Source: Haliea sp040221975
GTDB lineage: Bacteria > Pseudomonadota > Gammaproteobacteria > Pseudomonadales > Halieaceae
Length of the DNA: 64,000 nt
Reading direction: 5' to 3'
NCBI GenBank assembly: GCA_040221975.1
Contig: JAVJWR010000031.1
Coordinates: 124,001 to 188,000 of the forward strand
This document shows, in pieces, positions 8,197 through 18,110 of this stretch; position 1 is the first letter of the stretch; every line of letters starts with the position of its first letter. The notes under the pieces are model-generated. The model was not told the origin of the DNA, searched no databases, and saw nothing but the letters and a program-made list of their open reading frames with translations. The position numbers and the translations under genes are program-made.

Positions 8197-9288
8197 ATGC
8201 AAATCCGCCTGCTGCTGCAGAACCAAACCTGTCTCTTCTGGCTACTGCAGTTGGCAGGCTGGAGCGGCTGGTGCGTGTCATTTTATTTCGGCGTACTCGT
8301 CTTCGGCAGGCCACCGGCCGGTTACGAGTTGTATCTGGCGCTGATCGGCGTCACCGGCCTGCTGATCACGCTTGTCCTGCGCGCCCTGTATCGTGCCACC
8401 TGGCACAAGGCACTCTGGCAACGCACGCTGTCCATACTGCTTGGGGCGTACGCGGCCTCCGTGGCCTGGATCGTCGTGCGTCACAGCATCTTCCGTTCGA
8501 TGTTCCCCGATGAACGCGCGATGGCAAAACTGGAAACGCCGGAATGGCTGGGTTTTTTCAGCGGCACGATTTCGGCATTTTGGGTCATGCTGGTCTGGAG
8601 CGCCCTCTACTTCGGCATCAAGTACTACCTGCTCATGCAGGAAGAGCAACAACGGAGCCTCAGGGCTCTGTCGATGGCCAATGAATCCCAGCTCAAGATG
8701 CTCCGCTACCAGTTGAATCCGCATTTCCTGTTCAACACGCTGAATGCCATCTCGACGCTTATTCTCGCCCAGGAGACCCGACAGGCGAACAGCATGGTGA
8801 CCGCGCTGAGCCGATTCCTGCGCTATTCACTGGACAATGACCCGATGCAGACGGTCACGGTTGCCGAGGAAGTCGAGACGGTGAAACTGTACCTGGATAT
8901 CGAGAAGGTCCGGTTCGAGGAGCGGCTGCGCCTGCACCTGCGGGTGGAACCCGACGCCCGTGATGCGCTCATGCCCAGCCTTCTGCTTCAGCCCCTGGTC
9001 GAAAACGCCATCAAGTACGCGATAGCCGCTTCAGTTGATGGCGGCGGGATCGAGATATCGGCGGAGGTCGCCGGCGACGACCTGGTACTCTGCGTTGCGG
9101 ACGACGGGCCCGGTCTGAAACCTGGTTCAGGGCAAACGGGGCGCGGCGGTGGCGTAGGCTTGCGCAACTGCCGGGAGCGCCTGCAGCAACTCTACGGCGA
9201 CCGGCAGTCGTTCCGCCTGACCGCGACCGAACCGCAGGGGCTGACTGTCATCATGCGCCTGCCGCTGGAGAAGAGAGGAGGCAGCTGA
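8197..9288 (+). CDS. LytS/AlgZ-type sensor histidine kinase
   Basis: Membrane sensor kinase of 363 residues. About four hydrophobic segments occupy the first 150 residues, followed by a short coiled region and the His_kinase domain typical of LytTR partners: QLNPHFLFNTLNA with the phospho-accepting His near residue 174, the N-box region QPLVENAIKYA near 263, and DDGPGL near 301. No periplasmic ligand domain is evident. The ATG at 8197 is preferred over an upstream TTG, though neither has a strong ribosome site. Its stop overlaps the response-regulator start (TGATG), so the pair is translationally coupled. Confidence 0.9.
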   Translation: MQIRLLLQNQTCLFWLLQLAGWSGWCVSFYFGVLVFGRPPAGYELYLALIGVTGLLITLVLRALYRATWHKALWQRTLSILLGAYAASVAWIVVRHSIFRSMFPDERAMAKLETPEWLGFFSGTISAFWVMLVWSALYFGIKYYLLMQEEQQRSLRALSMANESQLKMLRYQLNPHFLFNTLNAISTLILAQETRQANSMVTALSRFLRYSLDNDPMQTVTVAEEVETVKLYLDIEKVRFEERLRLHLRVEPDARDALMPSLLLQPLVENAIKYAIAASVDGGGIEISAEVAGDDLVLCVADDGPGLKPGSGQTGRGGGVGLRNCRERLQQLYGDRQSFRLTATEPQGLTVIMRLPLEKRGGS

Positions 9289-10106
9289 TGCAACCGCTTC
9301 GCGTCATCATTGTGGACGATGAGAATCTCGCCCGCCGCGGGCTAAAACTGCGACTGGCAGAGTTTGATTGTGTCGAGGTGGTCGCCGAGTGCAGCAACGG
9401 GCAGGAAGCCCTGACCGCCATTGCCGCGCAATCTCCGGATCTGGTTTTTCTCGACATTGAAATGCCCGGCTTGAGCGGCTTTGACGTCGTCGCCCGGATG
9501 CAGTCCGACACACTGCCGATGATCGTGTTCGTCACCGCCTACGACGAATACGCGGTGCAGGCATTCAAGGTTCATGCAGTGGACTACATTCTCAAACCCG
9601 TTGAGGATGACCGTTTGGCGTCCACCCTGGAGCATGCGCAGGAATATCGCGAGCGCGCCGGGTTGCTGCGGGTCAAACAGCAGCTGCTGGGATTGGTCCA
9701 TGACCTGCAACATGGCGGCGCCGAGGCCAGGTCGCTGGACAACGGGGCGGGGGGCAGCAACTCGCAAGCCGGATGTTTTCCCGACAGACTCCCGGTGCGT
9801 GACGGCAGCAGCGTGGAGTTCATCCCGGTAGACAGGATCGAGTGGATCGACGCCGCCGGCGACTACATGTGCATCCATGCGGGCGGCGCCACACACATCA
9901 TGCGCGGAACAATGAAGCAACTCGAGAACATGCTGGATCCGCAGCGCTTTATCCGCATACACCGGAGTACACTGGTCAATATCAACGCCGTAACCGGGGC
10001 CGAGTTGCAGGACGGCGGCGAATACCTGCTGAGGACGGCACAGGGCAATTCGCTCAAGGTCAGCCGCAGCTACAGGGACCGGGTAAGATCGGTGCTGGCA
10101 ATCTGA
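9288..10106 (+). CDS. LytTR-family response regulator
   Basis: A 272-residue transcription regulator. The receiver domain (1-120) shows the acidic VDDE, the phospho-acceptor Asp in LVFLDIEMPG near residue 56, VTAYDEYA and the KP switch lysine in YILKPVEDD. The C-terminal LytTR DNA-binding domain (about 170-270) contains IEWIDAAGDYMCIH and RFIRIHRSTLVNI. It is the cognate partner of the kinase with which it overlaps by one base-pair triplet. Targets are unknown; the UrcA gene and the fumarate reductase operon flank the pair and are candidates. Confidence 0.92.
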   Translation: MQPLRVIIVDDENLARRGLKLRLAEFDCVEVVAECSNGQEALTAIAAQSPDLVFLDIEMPGLSGFDVVARMQSDTLPMIVFVTAYDEYAVQAFKVHAVDYILKPVEDDRLASTLEHAQEYRERAGLLRVKQQLLGLVHDLQHGGAEARSLDNGAGGSNSQAGCFPDRLPVRDGSSVEFIPVDRIEWIDAAGDYMCIHAGGATHIMRGTMKQLENMLDPQRFIRIHRSTLVNINAVTGAELQDGGEYLLRTAQGNSLKVSRSYRDRVRSVLAI

Positions 10107-10243
10107 CCGGCTGCTGCTCGCACGATCGTGATCGGCTGCAGGTGACACAGGGCTCCAATAATGATCAGATAGCACGGCTTTCCAGCCGCCCGAGAGGCAA
10201 TAGCGATGCGCGAGACATATCCCCGGGGCTGGCCCGGCAGGGC

Positions 10244-12013
10244 ATGAACCTGCAGCGGGCAGATATCGTGATCGTGGGCGGCGGCGGTGCCGGACTGCGG
10301 GCCGCCATTGCCGCGGCCGAGGCGAATCCGCGGCTGGACATCCTGCTGCTGTCCAAGGTATACCCGATGCGCAGCCACACCGTGGCGGCCGAGGGCGGCT
10401 GTGCCGGCGTGATCCAGCCCCACGACAGCTTCGATGCCCACTTCGATGACACCGTCTCCGGCGGCGACTGGCTCAGCGACCAGGACGTGGTGGACTACTT
10501 CGTGCGCCACGCCACCGAGGAAAACCTGCGCCTGGAACACTGGGGCTGTCCCTGGAGCCGCAAGCCCGACGGCAACATCAACGTGCGCGCCTTCGGCGGC
10601 ATGAAGATCGAGCGCACCTGGTTTGCCGCCGACAAGAGCGGCTTCCACATCCTCCACACCCTGTTCCAGACCTCGCTCAAGTACCCGACGATCCGCCGCT
10701 GCGACGAATACTTCTGTACCGACCTGCTGGTTGAAGACGGCGCCTGCGCCGGCATCCAGGCCATCGACATGCGCAACGGCAGCCACACCCTGATCGCGGC
10801 TTCTGCAGTGATTCTGGCCACTGGCGGGGCTGCCCGGGTCTACCGCTACAACACCAACGGCGGCATTGTCACCGGCGACGGCATGGCCCTGGCCTGGCGC
10901 CAGGGTGTACCGTTGCGGGACATGGAGTTCGTGCAATACCACCCCACCGGCCTGCCCGGCTCCGGGATCCTGATTACCGAGGCTGCCCGCGGTGAGGGCG
11001 GGGTACTGACCAACAGCGACGGCTACCGCTATCTGCAGGACTATGGTCTGGGCCCGCAAACACCACCGGGGGAGCCGAAGAACAAGTACATGGAACTGGG
11101 GCCGCGGGACCGCCTGAGCCAGGCCTTCTGGCACGAGGCCAAGGCTGGACGGGCCCTGAAGACCCGTCGTGGCGAGGCGGTGAACCTGGACCTGCGCCAC
11201 CTGGGGGAGGCGCGCATCAATGAACGCCTGCCCTTTATCCGCGACCTCGCGCGCACCTATGTCAATGTCGATGCGGTGCACGAGCCGATTCCCGTGCGAC
11301 CCACCGCCCACTACACCATGGGCGGGATCCAGACCGACCGCCACACCGCCACCGCCCTGCCGGGGCTGTTCGCCGCCGGCGAGTGCGCCAGCGTAGGGCT
11401 GCACGGCGCCAACCGGCTGGGCTCCAATTCCCTGGCCGAACTGGGCGTGTTCGGCCGGCTGGCCGGGGAACAGGCGGCTGCGCATGCGGGCCAGGGCCCG
11501 ACGGTCGATCCGCAGCGCCTGCTCGCCCGGGCTCAGGACAACGCCGCGGGCTGGGATACCCTGCGCGAGTCCAACGGCAGTGAGCGCCTGGCGACCATCC
11601 GCGACGAAATGGCCCGGGCCATGGAAGAGGGCGCCGGTATTTTCCGCCTGCCGGGACAGATGCAGACGACTTGCGACAAGATCGCGGAGCTCAAGGGCCG
11701 CTACCGCGACCTGGGGCTGGTGGATCGCAGCCGCACCTTCAACACCGAGTGGCTCAACGCCATTGAGCTGGGCTTCCTGCTGGATGTGGCGGAGGCCATG
11801 GCCCACGCGGCTCTGGGGCGCAGGGAATCCCGCGGCAGCCATCAGCGGCCCGAGGACTTCCCGCAGCGCGATGATGCGCAGTTTCTCAAGCACAGCCTGG
11901 TCTACCGCGCGGCCGGCGCGCCGCGGCTGGACTGGCAGGATGTGGTGATCACCCGCTCACAGCCGGCGGCACGCCACTACGGCGCCGCCGGTCAGCAGGA
12001 GAGCAAACCGTGA
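10244..12013 (+). CDS. frdA: Fumarate reductase flavoprotein subunit
   Basis: Catalytic FAD subunit, 589 residues, of a quinol:fumarate reductase, which reduces fumarate to succinate at the inner face of the membrane (succinate oxidation is the reverse). IVGGGGAGL binds FAD; RSHTVAAEGG carries the His (about residue 45) that binds FAD covalently; YHPTGLPGSG and EAARGEGG hold catalytic His and Arg; HGANRLGSNSLAE is the C-terminal FAD motif. Assignment to Frd instead of Sdh rests on the two four-part membrane subunits encoded downstream. The ATG at 10244 starts at the conserved N-terminus; the longer open frame upstream runs into the response-regulator gene. Confidence 0.9.
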   Translation: MNLQRADIVIVGGGGAGLRAAIAAAEANPRLDILLLSKVYPMRSHTVAAEGGCAGVIQPHDSFDAHFDDTVSGGDWLSDQDVVDYFVRHATEENLRLEHWGCPWSRKPDGNINVRAFGGMKIERTWFAADKSGFHILHTLFQTSLKYPTIRRCDEYFCTDLLVEDGACAGIQAIDMRNGSHTLIAASAVILATGGAARVYRYNTNGGIVTGDGMALAWRQGVPLRDMEFVQYHPTGLPGSGILITEAARGEGGVLTNSDGYRYLQDYGLGPQTPPGEPKNKYMELGPRDRLSQAFWHEAKAGRALKTRRGEAVNLDLRHLGEARINERLPFIRDLARTYVNVDAVHEPIPVRPTAHYTMGGIQTDRHTATALPGLFAAGECASVGLHGANRLGSNSLAELGVFGRLAGEQAAAHAGQGPTVDPQRLLARAQDNAAGWDTLRESNGSERLATIRDEMARAMEEGAGIFRLPGQMQTTCDKIAELKGRYRDLGLVDRSRTFNTEWLNAIELGFLLDVAEAMAHAALGRRESRGSHQRPEDFPQRDDAQFLKHSLVYRAAGAPRLDWQDVVITRSQPAARHYGAAGQQESKP

Positions 12014-12765
12014 CCGAAACCGTAACCGTGCGGGTACAGCGCTACCGACCCGAGGAGGACGCGGCACCCTGGGAGCAGAGCTTCGAAGTGCCCTACAGCG
12101 AGGATCTTTCGGTACTGGATGCGCTGAACCAGATCAAGGATCAGCAGGATCCTACCCTCAGCCATCGCTGGTCCTGCCGCATGGCGATCTGCGGCAGCTG
12201 CGGGGTAATGGTGAACAATGAACCCAGGCTGTCCTGCAAGACTTTCCTGCGGGACTATCGGGAGCAGGGTGCGGTGACGGTGCGGGCGCTGGACAACTTC
12301 CCCATCGAACGCGACCTGGTGGCCGATATCAGCGGTTTTATCGACCACCTCGAAACGGTGCAGCCCTGGCTGATCCGCGAGCAGGAGGCTGCTGCCACCG
12401 AGGGAGCCTACCTGCAGACCCCTGAGCAGATGCAGCGCTACACCGCCTTCAGCCAGTGCATCAACTGCGGGCTGTGCTACGCCGCCTGTCCCCAGTTCGG
12501 CCGCGACCCAACCTTCCTGGGCCCGGGGGCGCTGGCGCTGGCCCAGCGCTACAACCTGGATTCCCGGGACCAGGGCGCGGCGCAGCGGATGCAGTGGTTG
12601 AATGCCGAGGAGGGTGTCTGGAGCTGCACCTTTGTCGGCTACTGTTCGGAAGTGTGCCCCAAGGATGTCGACCCGGCCGCGGCCATCAATCGGGGCAAGG
12701 TGGCCTCGGACATCAACTACGGGGTCAATCTGTTCAATATCCTCCGAGGCAAGGACGATGCGTAA
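12010..12765 (+). CDS. frdB: Fumarate reductase iron-sulfur subunit
   Basis: The 251-residue electron-transfer subunit linking the flavin to the membrane quinone site. The N-terminal ferredoxin domain binds a [2Fe-2S] cluster through CRMAICGSCG near residue 57 and a later Cys in RLSC; the C-terminal domain binds the [4Fe-4S] and [3Fe-4S] clusters through CINCGLCYAACP near 151 and CTFVGYCSEVCPKDVDP near 206. It overlaps frdA by four bases and frdC by eight, so the operon is tightly coupled. Confidence 0.93.
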   Translation: MTETVTVRVQRYRPEEDAAPWEQSFEVPYSEDLSVLDALNQIKDQQDPTLSHRWSCRMAICGSCGVMVNNEPRLSCKTFLRDYREQGAVTVRALDNFPIERDLVADISGFIDHLETVQPWLIREQEAAATEGAYLQTPEQMQRYTAFSQCINCGLCYAACPQFGRDPTFLGPGALALAQRYNLDSRDQGAAQRMQWLNAEEGVWSCTFVGYCSEVCPKDVDPAAAINRGKVASDINYGVNLFNILRGKDDA

Positions 12766-13165
12766 ACCCTACGTTCAGCGCCAGCGCGCCGACTGGTGGC
12801 TGCGCAACCCCGCCTACCGCCGCTACATGCTGCGCGAGGCCACGGCCCTGCCGCTGTTCCTGTATACCCTGCTGTTGATGAGCGGACTGTACCAGTTTAC
12901 CCGCGGCGAGGCGGCTTTTCTCGCCTGGCTGGAACTGTTGCGCAGCCCCTGGCTGCTGGCCCTGCACGGTCTGGCGCTGGCAGCGGCGCTGTTCCACGCC
13001 GTCACCTGGATTGCGCTGGTGCCGAAAATCCTGGTCATCGACACGGATCGCCTGCGGGTCAGCCCCGGCGCGATCAAGCGCGCGCACCAGCTGGGCGCGG
13101 TGGTATGCAATATCGGCTTGCTGTTGCTGGTCGTGGTGCTGCTGAGCAACGCAGGAGGACATTGA
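12758..13165 (+). CDS. frdC: Fumarate reductase membrane subunit C
   Basis: A 135-residue membrane anchor with three hydrophobic helices (LPLFLYTLLLMSGLYQF, LLALHGLALAAALFHAV and a C-terminal LLLLVVVLL run). The N-terminus KPYVQRQRADWWLRNPAYRRYMLREATALP is the conserved FrdC start, with the WW and REATA elements that help form the quinone site. FrdC and FrdD are the haem-free anchors of the E. coli-type enzyme. The ATG at 12758 lies inside the end of frdB. Confidence 0.88.
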   Translation: MRKPYVQRQRADWWLRNPAYRRYMLREATALPLFLYTLLLMSGLYQFTRGEAAFLAWLELLRSPWLLALHGLALAAALFHAVTWIALVPKILVIDTDRLRVSPGAIKRAHQLGAVVCNIGLLLLVVVLLSNAGGH

Positions 13166-13167
13166 GG

Positions 13168-13524
13168 ATGCGCCGCTCCCACGAGCCCATCGCCTGGTCC
13201 CTGTTTGGTGCCGGCGGCATGCTGCTGGCGTTTATCGGCCCGGGACTGGTGCTCAGCACCGCCCTGCTGCCCTGGCTGGCGGCGGAGAACCCGGCAGCGG
13301 CCCATGCCGCCATCGGCGCTCTGCTCGCACATCCGCTGGGGAAGCTGCTGGTACTGGCCTGTATCGCCCTGCCGCTGTTCCACACCCTGCACCGCATCTG
13401 CCACGGCCTGGACGACCTGCATCTGCCGGCGCCACGGCTGCCGCTGCAGCTGCTCTGCTACGGCGGCGCGACGCTGCTCTGCGCCGTGACCGCCTGGTGG
13501 CTCCTAACCTCGATCCCGGCCTGA
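13168..13524 (+). CDS. frdD: Fumarate reductase membrane subunit D
   Basis: A 118-residue three-helix membrane anchor. RSHEPIAWSLFGAGGM at the start, PLFHTLHRICHGLDDLH in the middle and a final membrane helix are the FrdD pattern. GAGG lies directly before the ATG, which follows the frdC stop by two bases. It ends the frd operon; the next gene is convergent and begins three bases beyond its stop. Confidence 0.88.
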   Translation: MRRSHEPIAWSLFGAGGMLLAFIGPGLVLSTALLPWLAAENPAAAHAAIGALLAHPLGKLLVLACIALPLFHTLHRICHGLDDLHLPAPRLPLQLLCYGGATLLCAVTAWWLLTSIPA

Positions 13525-13527
13525 AAA

Positions 13528-14571
13528 TCATGGCTGGGTGAGCTGCCGCAGGCCCCGGCTGAGGCTGGCGACTTCTTCAAAGCCGGCATCCTTGAGGATT
13601 TTCACCGCCAGGGCTGAGCGGCGGCCCGAGCGGCACAACGCCACCACCGGCTTGTCTGCCGGGACTTCGTCGACCCGGGCCTGCAGTTCATCCAGCGGTA
13701 TGTGAATATCCACCAGCCGTCCGGTAAAGGGGCAATCCCTGACTTCCTCGCCCAGGCGCACATCGAGGACGGTTACCTCTTCCAGGTGCTGCTCCAGCCA
13801 CTCGGCGTCAATCTCCGGCACCCCGGCGTAGGTCAGGCGGATATCCGCCCAGTCTGGCCGCGGCGGCAGCCGGCCATCCTCGGGACAGCCGCTGCGCAGG
13901 TTGGCCGGTACCGCCTCGTCGATTTTCTTCGGATGGGGCAACTTCATGGCGTTCATGTATTCGACGAAATCGGTTTCATTGGCGCCGCCGCCGACCCGGG
14001 CATTGAAAGCCTTTTCCTCGCCAATGGAGCTGACGGTCCTGCCGTTGTAATCATGAGCTGGGTACACCAAGCACGCATCCGGCAGGCTGAACAGACGCGT
14101 GGTAATGGACTCGTAAAGCATACGGGCGCTGCCCTGCTGGAAGTCGCTGCGGCCACAGCCGCGAATCAGCAGGGTGTCGCCGGTAAAGACCATGGACTGG
14201 TCGGCGAGCACGTAGCTCATGCAGCCATCAGTGTGGCCCGGCGTGGCCAGCGCCTGCAGGCGCACACCCGCGAGCCCGAACTCCTGATTGTCATCCAGCG
14301 GCAGGTCCACATGGGCCGCACCGATGGCCCGGGCCGAGGCGATCCGGCATCCGGTTTCCTGCTGCAGCAGCCAGGCGGCGGTGATGTGATCGGCGTGGGC
14401 GTGGGTGTCGACGACCAGAGCCAGGGTCAGGCCCAGCTCCTTCAGCAGCGCCAGATCGCGACTGGCCTGGCCGAACACCGGGTCAATGAGCAGCGCCTCG
14501 CGCTGTTGCCCGTCCGCGAGCAGATACGTGTAGGTCGAAGAGCTGCTGTCGAAAAGTTGACGAAAAATCAT
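13528..14571 (-). CDS. Persulfide dioxygenase-rhodanese fusion
   Basis: A 347-residue two-domain sulfur enzyme. Residues 1-235 form an ETHE1-type metallo-beta-lactamase domain with the metal motif THAHADH near residue 56, then TPGHTDGC, FTGDTLL and YPAHDY; such enzymes oxidise glutathione persulfide to sulfite. Residues 250-347 form a rhodanese domain whose active loop CRSGRRSA carries the sulfur-accepting Cys near 313. Fusions of this kind couple persulfide oxidation to sulfur transfer. The start overlaps the stop of the upstream GGDEF gene by four bases and has GGGAGGG before it. Confidence 0.88.
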   Translation of the reverse strand: MIFRQLFDSSSSTYTYLLADGQQREALLIDPVFGQASRDLALLKELGLTLALVVDTHAHADHITAAWLLQQETGCRIASARAIGAAHVDLPLDDNQEFGLAGVRLQALATPGHTDGCMSYVLADQSMVFTGDTLLIRGCGRSDFQQGSARMLYESITTRLFSLPDACLVYPAHDYNGRTVSSIGEEKAFNARVGGGANETDFVEYMNAMKLPHPKKIDEAVPANLRSGCPEDGRLPPRPDWADIRLTYAGVPEIDAEWLEQHLEEVTVLDVRLGEEVRDCPFTGRLVDIHIPLDELQARVDEVPADKPVVALCRSGRRSALAVKILKDAGFEEVASLSRGLRQLTQP

Positions 14572-15920
14572 GGCGATCCCTCCCGCGTGGTGGCCAAGAC
14601 TACTGCCTTGGCGGCGTACATGCGCTGGTCCGCGCGCTGCAGCAGCGCCGCAGGCGAGGTGCCATCACGAGGATACAGGGCCACGCCAATGCTCAGGGGC
14701 GAGAGCACGGACTCCTGCTCCAGCTCGAAGGGCAGGGCAAAGGCGCGCTGGATCTTGTCCACCAGGTCCTGTGCGTGATCGACGGCTGCCAGTCCCTCCA
14801 GGACAACAACAAATTCGTCCCCGCCCAGCCGGGCGACCGTATCGGAGGCGCGCACACTGGCCAACAGACGCTGCGCAGTGAGCTGCAACAGGCGGTCGCC
14901 GGCGGCATGCCCCCACAGGTCGTTGACCCGCTTGAAATCATCCATGTCGACAAACAACAGTGCGAACATGCTGCATTCGCGCTCAGCGACGCTGATCGCC
15001 CTGCCCAGGCGATCATGCAACAGGGCCCGATTGGGCAGGCCGGTCAGGACATCGTACTGGGCCCGCTGTTCCAGTTGCGCCAGCATCCGCGCCTGACTGA
15101 TGGCGACGGCCACCTGGTCCGCCGCGAACTCGAGCAGCTGCCGATCCTCCTCGCCAATGCGAACTTCCGGGGAGTAACTCCTGACCACCAGCACACCGAT
15201 GACACCCTGCTCGGTGACCAGCGGCGCACCCAGCCAGTAACGCAGCTGCCCGCGGTCGTGGTTCGTGTCTGCGCCGGCCAGCGCTTCGGGATCCAGCAAC
15301 AGCCCCCGGCCCTCGGCGCACACCCGCTCGCCGAGCGGCTCCAGGCCCTCTGGCGCAACCCCGGGTGCGACATCCCGCTCATCGCGGTAATACGGGTAAG
15401 TCCAGCGCCCGTCGCGTTCGCCCCGCAGCGCGACATAGAATCCCTGGCATGGCATCAAGGCTGCAACGATCTCGCGGATCTGCTCCAGCAGGATAGCCAA
15501 ATCGCGCATCCGGTGGGCGGCCTGGGATATCCGCAACAGGGCAGACTGCTTCAGCTCGGCCTGCTTGCGCCGGGTAATGTCGCGGGCGACGCCGATGCGG
15601 ATCTGGTCCTGCTCGGACCAGCGCGCACTCCACATGATGTGGACCACTTCGCCGTCCTTGCGCAGATAGCGATTCTCGAACTGGGTACTGTCAGTTCCCT
15701 CCATCACCTGGCGGGCGAGGTACAGGGTGCGCTCCCGGTCGTCGGGGTGCACCAGATCCTGCACGGTCTTGCCCACCATCTCTTCCTGGGTAAAACCGAA
15801 CACTCGCTCGCAGGCCGCCGATACGTACTGGAAATGGCCGTTGCGATCGACCACGCAGACGACGTCGAGCAACAGGTCCAGAAACTGGGTAAGCGATGGC
15901 TCATAGAGGTGGCTGACCAT
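14568..15920 (-). CDS. PAS-GAF diguanylate cyclase
   Basis: A 450-residue cytoplasmic signalling protein predicted to make cyclic di-GMP. A PAS/PAC sensory domain (about 10-125, with YVSAACERVFGF and the PAC-type ITRRKQAE) is followed by a GAF-like domain (about 140-280) and a GGDEF domain whose active site reads RLGGDEF near residue 366. No upstream RxxD inhibitory site is obvious. No EAL domain follows. It sits 30 bases after hisF on the same strand and overlaps the persulfide dioxygenase gene, so it may be read with both. GGGAGG precedes the ATG. Confidence 0.9.
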   Translation of the reverse strand: MVSHLYEPSLTQFLDLLLDVVCVVDRNGHFQYVSAACERVFGFTQEEMVGKTVQDLVHPDDRERTLYLARQVMEGTDSTQFENRYLRKDGEVVHIMWSARWSEQDQIRIGVARDITRRKQAELKQSALLRISQAAHRMRDLAILLEQIREIVAALMPCQGFYVALRGERDGRWTYPYYRDERDVAPGVAPEGLEPLGERVCAEGRGLLLDPEALAGADTNHDRGQLRYWLGAPLVTEQGVIGVLVVRSYSPEVRIGEEDRQLLEFAADQVAVAISQARMLAQLEQRAQYDVLTGLPNRALLHDRLGRAISVAERECSMFALLFVDMDDFKRVNDLWGHAAGDRLLQLTAQRLLASVRASDTVARLGGDEFVVVLEGLAAVDHAQDLVDKIQRAFALPFELEQESVLSPLSIGVALYPRDGTSPAALLQRADQRMYAAKAVVLATTREGSP

Positions 15921-15950
15921 TGCCGGGTACCTCCCTTTGCGTCGCGCGAT

Positions 15951-16724
<774 letters not shown>

Positions 16725-16727
16725 GGC

Positions 16728-17462
16728 TCAGGCGCCCTCGTCGCAGAGGCGCTGGGCCTCGGCCACGTCCAGGGTACCCTCGTAGATGGCGCGGCCGGTG
16801 ATGGCCCCGCTGATGCCGACCTGGGCGACCGCATTGAGGGCGCGGATATCGTCGAGATTGGTAATGCCGCCGGAGGCGATCACGGGAATGCTGGAAGCGC
16901 GGGCCATGGCCACGGTCGCCTCCACGTTCACCCCCTGCATCATGCCGTCGCGGGCGATATCAGTGTAGACGATGGCGGCGACGCCGTCGGCCTCGAAGCG
17001 CTTGGCCAGGTCCGTGGCCAGCACGCTTGACACTTCCGCCCAGCCGTCGGTAGCCACCAGGCCGTCCCTGGCATCCAGGCCGACGATGACCTTGCCCGGA
17101 AAGGCGCGGCAGGCTTCGGCCACAAACGCTGGCTCCTTGACCGCTTTGGTCCCAATGATCACGTAGCTGACTCCGGCGCGCACATAGTGCTCGATGGTCT
17201 CCAGATTGCGGATGCCACCGCCAATCTGCACCGGCAAACCGGGCCAGGCCGCCACAATCGCGGTCACCACCTCACCGTTCACCGGCTCACCGGCGAAGGC
17301 GCCGTTCAGGTCCACCAGGTGCAGGCGCCGGCAACCGGCCTCCACCCAGCGCCTCGCCACGGCCACCGGGTCGTCGGAGAACACGGTGCTGTCCTCCATG
17401 AGACCCTGGCGCAGGCGTACGCACTGGCCGTCCTTGAGATCGATGGCGGGAATAATCAGCAT
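16728..17462 (-). CDS. hisA: ProFAR isomerase HisA
   Basis: Histidine biosynthesis isomerase, 244 residues, converting ProFAR to PRFAR by an Amadori rearrangement. The N-terminal Asp in IIPAIDLKDG (residue 8) and the second Asp in VGLDARDG are the catalytic pair, and VQIGGGIRN plus ASGGITN are the phosphate-binding loops of this half-barrel repeat protein. It overlaps the end of hisH by seven bases. Confidence 0.97.
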   Translation of the reverse strand: MLIIPAIDLKDGQCVRLRQGLMEDSTVFSDDPVAVARRWVEAGCRRLHLVDLNGAFAGEPVNGEVVTAIVAAWPGLPVQIGGGIRNLETIEHYVRAGVSYVIIGTKAVKEPAFVAEACRAFPGKVIVGLDARDGLVATDGWAEVSSVLATDLAKRFEADGVAAIVYTDIARDGMMQGVNVEATVAMARASSIPVIASGGITNLDDIRALNAVAQVGISGAITGRAIYEGTLDVAEAQRLCDEGA

Positions 17463-18106
17463 GCGGGGTTCCAGTCGAGAAAGTTGCGCAGCAGTTGCAG
17501 CCCGGCAGTATGGCTTTTCTCCGGGTGAAACTGGGTGGCGAAAAGATTGTCGCGCGCCAGGGCCGCATCGGCACTGACCCCGTAGTCGACGCTGCCGGTG
17601 ACCAGGCTGCGATCGTCGACGGTAACATAGTAGCTGTGTACAAAATAGAACCGGGTGCCGTCGGTGATGCCGTTCCAGAGTGGGTGCTCACTTACCTTGT
17701 GCACCCTGTTCCAGCCCATGTGCGGCACCTTCAGGCGGGTACCATCGGCGGCCAGCAGGGGGTGGCCGAAATAGCGCACCCGGCCCGGAATGATACCCAG
17801 GCAGGGCACGCCGCCGTTTTCCTCGGAGCTGTCGAGCAGGGCCTGCATGCCGACGCAGATGGCCAGCACCGGCTTGTGCTGTTCAGTCAGCGCCAGTTGC
17901 AGCAACTCGTCGCAGTGCAGACGGCGAATCTCCGCCATGCAGTCGCGGATGGCACCCACGCCGGGGAAGACTACCCGGTCGGCGGCGCGGATCTGCGCGG
18001 CGTCATGGGTAACCACCACCTTGTCGGCACCAACGTGGGCCAGGGCGCTGGCCACCGAGTGCAGGTTGCCCATGCCGTAGTCGATAACTGCAACAGTACC
18101 GCTCAC
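17456..18106 (-). CDS. hisH: Imidazole glycerol phosphate synthase glutaminase HisH
   Basis: Class I glutamine amidotransferase subunit, 216 residues, that supplies ammonia to HisF. DYGMGNLHSV at the start, the nucleophile loop AICVGMQ, and FHPEKS with catalytic His and Glu near the C-terminus are diagnostic. The start is the GTG at 18106 (complement), five bases after the hisB stop; a longer open frame upstream simply runs through hisB in another frame. Confidence 0.95.
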   Translation of the reverse strand: MSGTVAVIDYGMGNLHSVASALAHVGADKVVVTHDAAQIRAADRVVFPGVGAIRDCMAEIRRLHCDELLQLALTEQHKPVLAICVGMQALLDSSEENGGVPCLGIIPGRVRYFGHPLLAADGTRLKVPHMGWNRVHKVSEHPLWNGITDGTRFYFVHSYYVTVDDRSLVTGSVDYGVSADAALARDNLFATQFHPEKSHTAGLQLLRNFLDWNPAC

Positions 18107-18110
18107 GGCT

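Noticed and set aside
10070..11893. Long minus-strand open frame opposite frdA
   Set aside because: Low-complexity Gly/Ala/Val/Gln content and no recognised motif; frdA explains the sequence.
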